Source of the DNA: Macrothele yani
Taxonomy: Eukaryota; Arthropoda; Arachnida; Araneae; Macrothelidae
Reading direction: 5' to 3'
Assembly: GCA_039090855.1 (NCBI GenBank)
Contig: CM077005.1
Coordinates: 76,566,607 to 76,630,606, forward strand
Length of the DNA stretch: 64,000 nt
Shown: piece after piece, positions 22,694 through 35,372 of the stretch
How the letters are laid out: every line of letters starts with the position of its first letter
Position numbering within the stretch: the stretch's first letter is position 1
Made by a program: the position numbers and the translations under genes
The notes under the pieces: generated by a model
Database searches by the model: none
Told to the model about the DNA's origin: nothing
What the model saw: the letters and a program-made list of their open reading frames with translations, nothing else

Positions 22694-23391
22694 ACGTTGC
22701 GTTGTTGGTGTGTGGTGTGTTGAATGTGGAGTGTTGATACCGATATGTTATGTTACGATGTGTTGGAGAAAACATCTTGAATAATAGCATCATTTCCGTA
22801 AGTTTGACTTCTGTTTTTAAATGTTTCGTCTGGCCGTTAAGATTTAATTTAGGAACTCTTTCATCGTATGGTGATGTTTTAAAATAACGTAGCAGTACGA
22901 AAAGACGTTTACGTTATAGTCTGTAAGCATTTTAAACGAGAAACGAGAACTTCCCTCATCCCGAATTACTTCTTTCGGGCAGTCGGTCAACCTCTCAGAG
23001 AACGCATTTTCGAGAAGAGAATCTTCCCCTATTTCTGGTTTTCGGGTTCTTTTGGTGAAGAACATAATTAATATCGCTTCTTCTATTTTTTTTTTTCGGA
23101 TGCTATCCACTTTATAGGGTTTGTGCATGACCTTAAATACGCTCCTTCAGCACGGATCTGATGTCTAAGGTGGTGTTCTGAAGTTGAAGACCTGATTCTG
23201 TATATAGTCAATGGTATTGAGGGCATCAAATGTTCGTTATTTGCATTTTGGGTGATATGTTTTGTTCGACATACCCATTCGGTTTCTTATACTTTTAATG
23301 CAATTTTCACAGTGATTTTTTGAAGTTCCATCAAGGAAATAATTCGATACATTCGTGTTCGATATAAACAGGTTTCGCTTTATTTATCTTA

Positions 23392-24104
23392 CTTTTTTGA
23401 AATCGCCCACTAAGAAAACAGAATATATACGCTTCTATTATTAAGGAATAAACGTTTCTAGTTTTCGATCACCGATAAAGTGAACATTTTCATTACGCCT
23501 TTGTTTATACTATATTTCAAAGAAGTAATACATTCGTGATGGGTTTTTTTAAATCTAATGAAGAAGAATTATTGCTCTTGATTAAGTTAAAAGACTGGGA
23601 AAAAAATGAGATCAGATCTTCAAAACATAAAGCCTTACTATCTTGAGGTTTGGTATGGTTTTGGATTTTCAGAATGTTCACCTAAAGTTTGTGTGGCAAC
23701 ACTATCAACCGCCAGTGTCGATGGCCTGGATTTAAATTCCAGATGAGAATAGACATTCGCTTTATGCCTGCTCTTCGAATTTGCTTCGCTCCTTTCACTG
23801 AATGGGTGAAATAAACCAAAATAAAGATGAATGACTCCTAATTTTTTTCAACTCTTGTGCGATCCGTCACAGTGCGAAAGAAATACAAAACAAAACAAAT
23901 AATGTACATAAAAAATAACAGTGACATATGAATAAATTGTCACTTTCACGAATTTCTGATTATAGTACCTACCCCCATTCTCATTTCGAAGATTTCGTTG
24001 CCACATACGGTGTTGAATACACGACTGATCGCATCATTCTTCTTCCTACTGGGGCCTGACCTGTGCGAAATGTTTTCTGATTACCTCGCGAAGTCAAAAC
24101 AGAA
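23392..24104. other. Unassigned sequence
   Basis: No gene was recognised. A GGATTTAAATTCC near 23728 resembles a B box, but no head or A box could be assigned. Confidence 0.35.
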
Positions 24105-24290
24105 TGGCATCCCAGGTGGTTGAGTAGTCAGTGGCGCTGATTTCTGTCAGGTCTTCCAAGCTGAGGCCGAGGTCGTATCTCAGATAAGGCATGCATGGGG
24201 TGCCCTCCCTACGGCGTGTCGACCTCCATTCCCTGGAACCAGTGGCCCCAAATTAGGGACAGGATATTGCGTGTTGCTCTGCGAATTGTT
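24105..24290 (+). repeat. Old tRNA-derived SINE, variant subfamily
   Basis: The tRNA-like start ATCCCAGGTGGTTGAGTAGTC is followed by the family's central CCCTGGAACCAGTGGCC and AAATTAGGGACAGG. The middle differs from the main subfamily. Confidence 0.65.
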
Positions 24291-25467
24291 AATTATGTAC
24301 ATTCAACACCCGAAACTTAACCGAAGGAAAATTATCAAGGCAAGTAAGCGGTTGATCTGATGAAATCAATAATTCACATTGCCTTATAGCCGCTTACCTT
24401 TTGAAGGTTACAGGATGTTCCAACCAAAGATGATCAAAACATATAAGCTACAGAGAAATTTATTTCAGTGAAAAGTTTCATCCACAAATCCATTTTATTA
24501 GAATAAATAATGAATTTTAATTAAGGGTTGATGAATAATACAACCGTTTAAGGTTTTTCTGTAGCGTCTTATGGTTAGCAAAGGTATTCACTAAATTTTG
24601 TTTTCTAACAAATAAGCCAAGAAATCTTAAGATAATGTTTCTGGGTAATGTGTTTCCTTCCGTTTCGTGAATTATTAATCTTCATAAATGCTATTATAAT
24701 TATAGAAACTCTGTAGAGGGAGGCTTTCAAATGCCGAGCTTTGCATCTGTATCAGCATAAAAAAAGTAAAATGATGTGCAAACTTTGCCTCGCGATGCAG
24801 TAATGACGCCGAAAGATGATGCATTATTAGTTTGGAAAGAAATTTAATTCGACTTAATTAATTAAAGATCGCCAAGATTTCCATTAAGCTGATAACCTTC
24901 AGGAAATATTCACGAAACGCTTGCATGAAGCTGTAATTGAGCAATGGGAGAAATTTAGTTCTTGCGGTTGGCCGAAAAATCTCATTGAAAGAGCAGCATG
25001 CGACTGGAGATTATAATTCTAGCAGCTGCATTATATGATATGTGAAATTATGACAAAACAAATACATATAATTCCAAACCTTACGCTGATTCGTAATTTC
25101 ATCAGAGCTTTTAAAACAAGCTAACTAATGCACAACCCACAAGCGGCTGAATTCTAGAAAATCGCAACAGCCTGATATTTGCAGAAAATTTCTAAACAGC
25201 GTCGGAAGAAAGAACAGCGATTAATATACATCATATCTTCAAAGTTCGTGTTGTGTACAATGCCCTTATTTCAAAATCATGATGATTTTAAGCTTTGTAG
25301 CACAGATGAGTGACCTAATTCATCGATTTGCCTGTGTGGGTCACATCGCCGATGTGCGTTGTCTTGTTTGTTCGAAATAGGTCTGAAAATTCGTCGGATA
25401 GGAGGATGTGTCCGACTCTGCAGGTATATAGCAGAATGTAATCGCCACTTAAGTTTGTGCAAAATGC
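24291..25467. other. Unassigned AT-rich stretch
   Basis: Nothing coding was recognised. A weak inverted pair around AAGCGG (about 24332-24410) was the only structure noted. Confidence 0.4.
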
Positions 25468-25668
25468 TATCCAGGTGGCCCAGTGGTCAGAGGTGCAGGT
25501 TTCTGGCTAGTTGTCCAAGTTCGGCCTGAACTCAAGTCTCAGATGCGACATGGTTGATGCCTTTGTATTACAGATCTGGCTCTGTACTTTCCCTGGAATC
25601 ATTAAAGGCGGGAGAGTGCTTTATGTTCCTTAAAGTTGTGCACGATAGTCATTAAATTGCGACAAACA
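25468..25668 (+). repeat. Old tRNA-derived SINE, variant subfamily
   Basis: It starts ATCCAGGTGGCCCAGTGGTC (A-box-like), continues through CCTGAACTCAAGTCTCAGATG, and ends with a decayed version of the family's 3' part. It is related to the copy at 24.1 kb. Confidence 0.6.
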
Positions 25669-25724
25669 ATAAGCTAGTTAAAAGTCATCATTCATGAGAT
25701 CCGGAGCACAGATAAAATATTATA

Positions 25725-27145
25725 CACTGCATGACAGATAAAATGCTACACCATGAAGGAATGCTCGAAAGCAGACCACACTGCACACACAGCTACCCAA
25801 GTAGCTCCTGAATAAATTACTTAATTGTCACATACAGACTAGGCTCCAGTGGTCGAATATACAGGATGATCAATAAGGAGTATGGCGCCCATTTTGAGCG
25901 GTATAGCGTTGAATCCGAGTGGCATCGAGGCAACGAGAGTCTGAATAGAGTCATGGGGTATCCTGGACCATGTGGTGTTAATCCGAGTCGACAGTTCATC
26001 TTCATTTTGCGGGGGTGGGAGGGTACTCAACGGACGTCCAATCGTGTCCCACAGATGTTCGATGGGCGAGAGGTCGGGAGATCGTGCTGGACACGGAAGC
26101 ATCCGCACACCTTGTAAAACATTCAGGCTGATCCCAGCGGTATCCGGCCGGGTGTTATCCTGTTGAAAAACGGCGTTTGGGATACCCTACAGATGCGATA
26201 GTGCCGCGGGCCGCAGCATATCGTCAACATAGCGGCAAGCCGTCAATATGCCCGTAATGCGTACCAGCGGTGAGTGGCTGTTGGAGATGATAGCACCCCA
26301 CACCATGGTTCTTCGTTCCAGGCCGTGTGACGGTCCCCAATGGCCGAGAAATCCGTCGTTGGCCACGTCGCCTCCAGACTCTCACACGGCAATCATCCGT
26401 GGTGAGACGAAACCGCGATTCGTCGCTGAACAGCACGCTGTTCCATTTGCCACCCCACTCGGCTCTGGAACGACACCACGCCAAGCGGTGACGACGATGG
26501 CTTGCTGTTAAGGGTAGCCTTCGCAATGGACGGCTGGACAGCAAACCAGACGCAGCCAATCGGCGCGACACTGTCCACGTCGATATATTGGGGCATCCAA
26601 GCCTTCCCGTATACTCCGCAAAGTGTCGCGCGCCGTTGTGGCCTGTGGGTCCGCTGCGGCATGACGTCGGATGAGACGAAAAGTGCGCTCGGACGTCCGT
26701 CTCCGTGCTCCGGCACCCCTACTGACGTTACCCAGATCCTTCCAAGGACCACAGTCTCTAAATGCGGCCGACGGTTGTCTCATCACTTTGCGTTTCTTCC
26801 GCAACACGATGCAAAGACCATCCGGTGGTACGAAGGCCTACAATAACACCTCTCGTGAACTCATCCGTTTGACGAAGTCGCGTACGACGGCGTCTTAACG
26901 GCATTGGCACCACTTGATCGTTCTTCAGACACGGTTACAGAGTAACCACTCACTTCCCACGGCCGTGACGACGTCTCGGCTGTTGGCCTCACGGGCTGGT
27001 TGTCCGCTTATATCCTGCGCGCCGTTCGTTTGATGGACCTGCGAATGCAATCATTTGCATAACTTGCGCGTGTGCACCCACCCGGCAATTTGCATGGCGC
27101 TGCGTTAACATCTTCGTGGTGGGGCATTTTCTCTGTCACGCAGTG
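25725..27145 (-). mobile_element. Tc1-like transposon, 1.42 kb
   Basis: The ends are CACTGCATGACAGATAAAAT and, inverted, CACTGCGTGACAGAGAAAAT. TA flanks both sides (25723-25724, 27146-27147). Size and GC content resemble the Tc1-like element at 11.7 kb, so the two probably belong to related families. Confidence 0.92.
25870..26904 (-). pseudogene. Tc1-like transposase, broken
   Basis: The N-terminus reads MPLRRRRTRLRQTDEFTRGV (helix-turn-helix region). Then come RRLAASGLLSSRPLRRLPLT, LFSDESRF (first D), FQQDNTRPDT (second D) and SPDLSPIEHLWD (E); the C-terminus NGRHTPY is reached only after a frameshift near 25910. Only 32 residues separate the second D and the E, against the usual 34, which may reflect a small deletion. 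Several stops and frameshifts divide the gene. Confidence 0.88.
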
Positions 27146-27147
27146 TA

Positions 27148-27418
27148 TGAATAGAGTGAAGATGATAGGATATACGACCTGACAGTATCAGCTGAGTTCT
27201 ACATGGTTAGTTTACAAAGCTTGAATAAAGCAGTGGGAATAAAAAGAATCGCGATGGAGAATTTTCGGTATCAGAGATTGGCAGCACCCATGGCGTCGTC
27301 TGACGGCAAGGAGAAATTTAGGTTTCAGAGATTGGCAGCAGCCTTGGCATCGTTTGACGGCAAGTAGCGACATCCCGTATCTGTCCAATAGTTTCTTAAT
27401 ATGCTTTGCGTTTAGTAA
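27148..27418. other. Short unassigned spacer with a local duplication
   Basis: Two related segments (about 27255-27300 and 27308-27360) share TTTCRGRGATTGGCAGCA and GTYTGACGGCAAG, a tandem duplication of about 55 bp. Confidence 0.5.
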
Positions 27419-27426
27419 CGTCGCAG

Positions 27427-27546
27427 GGTGTCACGTCAATTCGTCGCGTGCGTCAATTCGTCGACTACGTATATTCGTCGCCTGCGTCAATTCGTCGAGC
27501 GTCAATTCGTCGCGGACAAATTCGTCGACTACGTCAATTCGTCGCA
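27427..27546 (+). repeat. Left terminal short-repeat block
   Basis: Repeated GTCAATTCGTCG units are separated by variable 3-6 bp (GCGTGC, ACTACG, GCCTGC). The inverted counterpart is at 35955-36102, where the order of the variable spacers is largely the same. Confidence 0.85.
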
Positions 27547-27690
27547 TTTACAGATGTTGGTTACATACAAAACAAATGCAGGAAAACGTACGATTTCGAA
27601 CGTCTTGCTCCCTGATCAAACTTATAAAGTTTGGACACGCAGACAGGATAGGAATATTACATTTTTCTTTGGCACTAAAAATATTAGACG
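27547..27690 (+). repeat. Left single-copy block of the foldback arm
   Basis: It begins TTTACAGATGTTGGTTACAT and ends CACTAAAAATATTAGACGG. It is about 95% identical by eye to the inverted block at 35816-35955. Confidence 0.85.
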
Positions 27691-29830
27691 GAAGACGGTT
27701 TTTGGAACGGGGCAGGGCCCGGTTGGTCAGAGCCCCCCATATACTAAATTTTCGTATAATCTACAGTTTTCAATTCAGAACCACCAAATCTGGTATACTA
27801 TCTCGTGGTATTCTAACTTAGACTGTAGACGGTTTTTGGAAGCGGTTGGAGACGGGTGTGTGTGTCTGTGTCAGAGCCCCCTCCCCCTACAGTTATGCCG
27901 TAAAATCTAGTTTTCAATTTAGAACTACCAAATTTGGTATATTATCTCATGGTACTCTAACTTAGACGGTAGACGGTTTTTGGAACGGGTCGGGGCATCG
28001 AGGTCAGAGCCCCCCCCCCCCCATAAAATTTTTTCGTAAAAACTAGAGTTTTCAATTTAGAACAACCAAATTTGGTATACTATCTCACGAAATTCTAACT
28101 TAGACTGTAGACGGTTTTTGGAAGCGGTTGGAGCCAGGGGTCAGAGCCACCCCTTCCCCCGTACAAAATTTTCGTAAATTCTACAGTTTTCATTTTAGAA
28201 CCACCAAATTTCGTATACTATCTCACGGTATTCTAACTTAGACGGTAGATGGTTTTTGAAATAGGTCAAGGCGCGGAGGGTAAGAGCACCCCACATACAA
28301 AAATTTCGTAAAATTTAAAGTTTTCAATTAAGAACCACCGAATTTGGTATCATGAAACTCTAACTTAGAGGGTAGACGGTCTTTGGAACAGGTCGTGGCC
28401 TCGGGGCCAGAGCTCCCCCACTCCCCTATAATTTTTTTTTCGTAAAAACTAGAGTTTTCAATTTAGAACCACCAAATTTGGTATACTATCTCACGAAATT
28501 CAAACTTAGACTGTAGACAGTTTTTGGAAGCGGTTTGAGCCAGGGGTTTCAGAGCCACCCCCATACAAAATTTTCGTAAATTCTACAGTTCTCAATTTAG
28601 GACCACCAAATTTGGTATACTATATCATGGTACTCTAACTTAGATGGTAGACGGTTGTTTTTTTTTTTTTTTTTTTTTTTTTTTGGAGGTTTAACGACCA
28701 CCGTGAGCAACTTAATGGGTTATAAGCAGTAGCCCGTCCCTAATGTAGGGTCACTGGTTCCAGGGAAGGGAGAGAGCCAGTGCCGTAAGACAAACACAAC
28801 ATTCATGTCCGACGGGATTTGAACCCGGACCCCTAGACGGTTTTCACAACGGGTCGGGGCAAGGCGGGTAAATTTTTGTAAAATCTATAGTTTTCAATTC
28901 AGAACCACGAAATTTGGTATACTATCTCATGGTACTCTAACTTTGACGGTAGAAAGTTTTTGGAACGGGTCAAGGCCCGGGGGTAAGACCCCCACACATA
29001 CAAAATTTTCTTAAAATCTATATTTTTCAATTCAGAACCACCAAATTTTGTGTCATCAAACTCTTACTTAGCGGGAGACGGTTTTTGGAACGGGTCGGGG
29101 CTCGGGGGTTGGAGCACCCCCCCCCGTACAAAATTTTAAATTTTCGTAAAATCTACAGTTTTCAATTTAGAACCACCAAATTTGGAATACCATCTCATGG
29201 TATTCTAACTTAGACTGTAGACGGTTTTTAGAAAGTGTCAGAGCCCGGGGCTCAGAGTCCCCCCCATCATAAAGAATTTCTTGAAATCTACAATTTTCAA
29301 TTTAGAACCACCAAATTTGGTATACTATATCATGGAATTCTAACTTAGACGGTAGACGATTTTCGGAACGGGTCGGGGCCCGGGGGTTAAAGCCCCCCAT
29401 ACAAAATTTTCGTAAAATCTACAGTTTTCAATTTGGAACCACTAAATTTGGTATACTATCTCATGGTACTCTAAATTAGACGGTAGACGGTTTTGGGAAC
29501 GGGTTGGGCACGGGGTCAGAACCCCTCCCCATAAAAAATTTCGTAAAATCTACAGTTTTCAATTTAGAACCACCAAATTTGGTATACTATCTCCTGGTAC
29601 TCTAATTTAGAATGTAGACGGTTTTTGGAAACGGTTGGAGCCAGGGGTCAGAGCCCCCCATACCAATTTTTGTAAAACCTGCAGTTTCCAATTTAGAACG
29701 ACCAAATTTGGTACACTATCTCATTGAATTCTAACTTAGACCGCAGACGGGAAGGGTCGGTGCCCGGTGTGAAGGGGGGCCCATTCAAAATTTTCGTAAA
29801 AATTACAATTTTTGCTCTTTAGAACTGCAT
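27691..29830 (+). repeat. Satellite array, forward arm (about 15 units)
   Basis: The unit is about 131-140 bp with the landmarks TTTGGTATACTATCTCATGG, AACTTAGACGGTAGACGG, a GC-rich GGGTCAGAGCCCCCC self-complementary core, and ATCTACAGTTTTCAATTTAG. Two unit types occur, one with GGAACGGGTCGGGGCC and one with GGAAGCGGTTGGAGCCAG, intermixed. Confidence 0.93.
28657..28833 (-). repeat. tRNA-derived SINE inserted in the satellite
   Basis: The minus-strand copy has a long T run, the family 3' part and a truncated head (GATTTGAACCCGGACC). TAGACGGTT flanks it at 28648-28656 and 28834-28842. Confidence 0.88.
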
Positions 29831-29869
29831 CCCAATACAGCACTCCATTACCCCACTTACGGTCTAGGT

Positions 29870-31175
29870 TAGAGGCCGTAGATAACCATAAAGTGTACCA
29901 AATTTGGTGGTTCTAAATTGAAAACTAGATTTTGCGATGTTTTTTTATAAAGGGGGCCCTTAATCCCCCCCTCACCACCCGGGCTGCAACCCTTGCAAAA
30001 ACGGTCTACCGTCTTAGTTAAAGTACCATGAGATAGTATACCAAATTTGGTGATTCTAAATTGGAAAATGTAGATTTTACGAATTTTTTTATTGGGGGGC
30101 TCTGACCCCTGGGCTTCAACCCCTTTCAAAAACCGTCTAGCGTCTAAGTTAGAGTACTATAAGATAGATAGTATACCAGATTTGGTGGTTCTAAATTGAA
30201 AACTGTAGATTTTACGAAATTTTTATGAGGGGGCTCTGACCCCCGTGCTCCAACCCCTTCCAAAAACCGTCTAGCGTCTAACTTTGAGTTTCATGATACC
30301 ATACTTAATGGTTCTGAATTGAAAACTGCAGATTTTACAAAAAACATTATGGGTGGGGGCTCTGACCCCGGGCCGTGACCCGTTCCAAAAACGGTCTACC
30401 GTCTAAGTTACATTACCATGAGATAGTATACCAAATTTTGTGATTCTAAATTGAAAACTGTAGATTTTACGGTATTTTTATGGGGGGGGGCTCTTACCCC
30501 CGGGCTCCAACCCCTTCCAAAAACCGTCTAGCGTCTAAGTTAGTGTACCATGAGATAGTATACCAGATTTGGTGGTTCTGAATTGAAAACTGTAGTTTTT
30601 AAGAGAATTTTGTATGTGGGGGCTCTGATCCCTCGGGCCTTTACCCGTTCCAAAAACGGTCTGCCGTCTAAGTTAGAGTACCATGAGATAGTATACCAAA
30701 TTTGGTGGTTCTAAATTGAAAACTAGATTTTGCGATTTTTTTTATAAAGGGGGCCCTTAACCCCCCTCACCACCCGGGCTGCAACCCCTTGCAAAAACGG
30801 TCTACCGTCTTAGTTAAAGTACCATGAGATAGTATACCAAATTTGGTGATTCTAAATTGGAAACTGTAGTCTAGCGTCTAAGTTAGAGTACCATAAGATA
30901 GTATACCAGATTTGGGGTTCTAAATTGAAAACTGTAGATTTTACGAAATTTTTATGAGGGGGGGGCTCTGACCCCCGGTCTCCAACCCCTTCCAAAAACC
31001 GTCTAGCGTCTAACTTTGAGTTTCATGATACCATACTTAATGGTTCTGAATTGAAAACTGCAGATTTTACAAAAAAAATTATGGGGGGGCTCTGACCCCC
31101 GGGCCTTGACCCGTTCCAAAAACGGTCTGCCGTCTAAGTTACATTACCATGAGATAGTATACCAAATTTGGTGGT
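29870..31175 (-). repeat. Satellite array, inverted arm (about 10 units)
   Basis: The same unit runs in the opposite orientation (landmarks CCAAATTTGGTGGTTCTAAA and GGGGGCTCTGACCCC). Units found at about 29935 and 30290 recur almost unchanged at about 30728 and 31015, so a block of five or six units has been duplicated. Confidence 0.92.
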
Positions 31176-31184
31176 GCATTACAT

Positions 31185-34100
31185 GTGGACAACCTCCAGG
31201 TCGTTGTCTTTTGCATTGAAAACGTGACCTATCATTTTTTTAACATATATGTCCCGTGTGATGAGCGTCTGTTACCTGATCTTCTCTCCACACTCCGTAC
31301 AGAGCTGTCATGCATCCCACCGTCTGAATATATTCTTATCGGCGAAGATTTCAATTGTACGTTGTTGCCGGCCCTTGACCGCAATTCAACCGTTGGCGAA
31401 TACCGCCGGCAACGTGTATTACAGATTTCTCAGCTAGTTGATGATATTCAATTGGTTGATGCGTTACGGCATCTACACCCGTCGGAAATCTCCTTTACCT
31501 GGCGCTCTTCCATCCATGGCAGTACTACGGCAGCACGGCTGGATAAATTTTATGTTTCGACTGCTCTCCTCCCGTCGATCGCAGCTGCTGCCCATCATCC
31601 TTCTGCCGCTTCAGACCACAGTATTGTCAGTCTGTTGGTGTGTGTTTCGCCTTCACCTTCAAGGACTCAACGAGTATGGACTTTTCCGGACTCGCTCCTG
31701 GATGATCAACAATTTTGTGTTGCAGTGCGTGAGTTCCTCCGAAGTCGTCAGCCCCTTCTTGATACTACGTCAGACGCGATGCAACTGTGGCTCAGTGTCA
31801 AACACGACTTGGTCCTTTTTGTACGGCGCTACTCCCATGCCTCTCGGAATGAGAGCGATATGAAAATTGCGAATCTACGTGCTCTATTGTCGATGCTCTC
31901 TCTTGATGATCCGCAATACTCCGGCTATCTGGCAGATCTCCACGCTTTGCTTCTTCCTCGCGCATCCGATGCAGCCTGCAGGATGCATTTCTTGCATCTC
32001 TCCCCTACAGCTGATTCTCACGATTACTTAACCGCCTTGGAATCTCAACATCGTTCTGCTACATCTTTGCGTCATCTTCGCCTCCAGGATGGTTCCATCA
32101 CTTCGAACCCATCGAAGCTATGCACCTTTCACCAGACAGTATTTCACCGCCAAGTACAGTGCGGTAACGCAGTCTTCATCCTCATTAGCTTCTCCTCTTC
32201 TCTCCTCTCTTCCTCAGGTCCCCTTTACCTTATCGACTTCTTTACTCTCCCCTTTCTCTCTTCGCGAACTCCGTGAGGCGTTCGCCACTCTCAATCCGCA
32301 TGCCGCTCCTGGACCTGACGGCCTTCCTCTGTCCTTTTATCGTGCTTTTCTACCGTGCCTTCTGCCTTTTCTGTCTGCGTGTTTCTCGTCTGCATTTTCC
32401 TCTCCTGCGTTACCACCCGACTTTACTTTGGCACACATCACCTCCTTCCTAAGAAGGGTGACCTCTTGGATCTTGGAAACTGGCGCCCTATCTCTATCCT
32501 AAACACTGACTATAAGTTTTATACAAAACTCTTATCCCGTGGCCTTAATCCTGTTCTCTCTTTCGTTATTTCTCCCGACCAGACATACACTGTGCCTGGT
32601 CGGACTATTTCCGCTAACGTTTCTCTTCTTCTTAATCTTCACTTCCTCGCTCGCTCTTTTTCTGAACCTCTTGCCTTTCTCAATCTGGATCAAAAGTCCG
32701 CTTTTGATAACGTTTCTTACTTTTATCTCTCTGCTGTCTTTTCACAATCTGGCTTTCCTCCTGCCTTTTCTTCCGCTCTCTTGGCCCTTTATCAGGGCGC
32801 CAGTTTCCATGTTCGAGCGGCCACTTTTCTAACCACTCCAATTCCGTTTAAGCGAGGCATCCCGCAAGGATGTCCGCTCTCCGGCCAGCTATTCGCTCTC
32901 GCTTTCGAGCCTTTCCTGTTAGCAGCCCGAAGATCTCTCCTGGATATCCTACCGCCGACAGTGGCTAGTACTCGTCATCATCGGATAATTTTCACCGCCT
33001 ATGCTGATGATGTGACCGTTTGCGTCCGGGATGAATCTCAATTTGATTGCCTGTATTCTGTATATCATCATTATGTCGCTCTCTTTGGAGCTGCGCTGAA
33101 TGCCACTCAAAGTACTGGCTTATGGTGTGTGTCCTGGGCTGCTCGCAACGACGCTCCTTGGGGTGCGCAGTGGACGGCCACGACACAGAAGATCCTCGGT
33201 GAGTATGTCGGATTGCCCTTGGCTTCTGCATCGGCTACCTGGACTGCTCTTCTTCCCCGGATACAACGGGCTGCTGCCTACTGGAGTAAAGTCCGCCCTT
33301 TCACATCGTTCCGTCAACGAGCAGCCGTTGTTCGTCGACAACTTATCTCCCTTTGCGAATACTCTTGGATGTCGACGGTTGTGCCCGTGTCACAAATGAT
33401 GACCATCACTCGCCTCTCTACTTCCGTCATCTGGTCTTCACGTCACTGGGTTAAACCTGCCACGCTTCATTTGCCAGCCTCATTAGGTGGCATCCAACTT
33501 CCTAATCCAGCTGTCCTTTATAAAACACATCGCATTATTCATTTCGTTCGCCTTGCCACTTCAACTGTTCCGTCCCTTACCACTACCTTGAATGTTCTAG
33601 CTTCTTCCCGTGACCCATCTTTCAAATTCTTACTGTTTCTGAAGATGGATGCATACTCTCTTCTTCCGTCCTACCTCCCTCCTGTCCTGCGAAAGGGCCT
33701 TTCTCTCTTTCGTTCGCTTCCTCTTCTCCGTTCATTTCCTTCTTCAACTCTTGATCTCCTAGATGAACCTCTCTTCTTCTCTTCTCTTATTCACATTCCC
33801 CACCTCCCTTACTTTTACTTTCCTCATTGGATCCGCTCTGGTGTGATAACTGTCCGTTCTCTCGTAACTTCTGATCTAACCTGGAGTCCTCTTTCTTACC
33901 TGTTTCTATCTCCAACCATTACTCTTGCTAACGAATATCTTCTCCTTCGCACAGCGCTTTGGAGCCTCTTTCCACTCCTCGTTTCCCCTGATGGTCTCTT
34001 CTCGGTCCCCTCCGCCCCTCTTTCTCTACCGTTCTTTCTCCTCATTCGTAGCTCCCCGGTTCTAGTTACTTCTATCTCCTCCTCTTCTCTTTATTGGCTT

Positions 34101-34388
34101 CTTCTTTCCCCTCCCGCACTTCCACTTTCTATTCATTCTGCTTCTCCTTCTCTTCTCCCCGCCATCTGGACAGCCTCTACCTCTCCCCTTTCCTCCCCTC
34201 TTGAACTCAATGTCCATTGGCAATTTCTTCACCTTCGTCTCCCCGCCCCATCAGTACTATTTCGCATGACTCTTCTCACCTCTCCACAATGCTCCTTTTG
34301 CCCTGAAGTCAGCGACGTCCAACATCAATACCTCTTCTGCCCCGTACTCCTGCCAGTCCTAAACACAGCATTTCGTCTTGCTGATTGA
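31185..34388 (+). pseudogene. Tx1/L1-type endonuclease-reverse transcriptase with two compensating frameshifts
   Basis: Replicative protein of a LINE. The N-terminal part is the C-terminal half of an apurinic-type endonuclease (EYILIGEDFNC, SASDHSIVSLLV). The polymerase follows: PHAAPGPDGLPLSFYRAF, GNWRPISILNTDYKF, FLNLDQKSAFDNV, RGIPQGCPLSGQLFALAFEPFL (the GQL-EPFL wording is typical of Tx1-group LINEs), then TAYADDV with the catalytic DD at 33006-33011. A cysteine-rich CSFCPEVSDVQHQYLFCP near the C-terminus resembles the terminal zinc knuckle of L1-like proteins. The frame shifts near 32150 and returns near 32445; otherwise almost 900 codons are open, so the insertion is fairly young. Confidence 0.88.
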
Positions 34389-35035
34389 ATTTGTGCTCGA
34401 TCGTTACCATTTCTTGCATATGCTGGGCTACTCCAAATTAAGCATCCACCAACTCACTGCCTCCTGTGTGCCGTTACATTTTTCTTCTTGTGAAGTTCAC
34501 TGTCTGTGCTTTCCATCTTCAACAACGCCTCCTTGCTCTTACTCCACCTCCTCAGGAGGCGAGTGCAATCATTCGGAGAAGCTTCCTAGCACGATTAACC
34601 ACTCGTCTCTGAATGCAGCACTCTCGTGCTGCCTCAACAAACACCGATAGCGTTTTTCAATCCACCTGGGCCCAATCGGCTGGGTGGTTCCATATCCACA
34701 ATTTACAGCTACATCTCAGCTTATAAGTGGGATTTTTGTTGTCGCCCACGTTCACTGTCACAACTCTTGATTTTACGTATTAAGTTTGGTGGTATGAGGC
34801 TCCTAGGTGGAGTCTCCTTTTCACCCACATGGTTCGCTATTTGTGATTATTCTGTTTAATGTGCTATTGGAGATAGCTCACCATGTTTCCCATGTTCTCT
34901 TCGATAATGTTGTATTTTATTATTATGTATATAATTCTATCTTCTGCACAGTTTTCTGCACACCAATGTCACCTTCATTATGTTGAATATATTTTCGAAT
35001 TTTATTGTCCCTGTGTGTATAATTTCCTGCAAGAA

Positions 35036-35372
35036 GATGCCCTTCTGAGTACATTTAGCGATTCTCCCCCTTGTCACTGAATACTTCTGTACATATGATG
35101 TAAATTGTGAGTGTAGCATCACTGTTACATTTCTATTTCATGAGAAGCTGCCCTTCTGGGTATGTTTAGCGACTTTCTTCCTTGTCACTGTATTGTTCTG
35201 TACATATGATATGATACTTATGCATTGCATTACTGTTCGATTTCTGTTTTTTTTTGTGAAGTTGCCCTTATCGGTCTGTTTAGCGTATTTCTCTTTTGTC
35301 AATGCATAATTATGTACATATGATAAGTATTTGTGCTTACATGTTTCTACCATTACTGTCATACTTCTAAAT
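35036..35372 (+). repeat. Three tandem ~112-bp repeats in the LINE 3' UTR
   Basis: Units share GCCCTTCTGGGTATGTTTAG-like starts, a CTTTTGTCACTG-like middle and TCTGTACATATGAT. They start at 35036, 35147 and 35261. They lie outside the protein and upstream of the LINE 3' end. Confidence 0.85.

Larger units (their letters stand above)
21424..23391. mobile_element. Possible pogo/Tigger-like element, highly decayed
   Basis: The left end reads GGTCGAACCCATTTATGTCG and the right end, inverted, reads GCGAAACCTGTTTATATCGAAC. This is the style of pogo/Tigger inverted repeats, which are followed by further TTCGATAT copies. No transposase was recognised, and a SINE with a nested LTR lies inside. The call rests on the two terminal similarities only. 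Confidence 0.4.

Noticed and set aside
27691..31175. Centromeric satellite array
   Set aside because: The array is short, changes orientation and is bounded by inverted terminal blocks with a flanking duplication, which fits a foldback element better.
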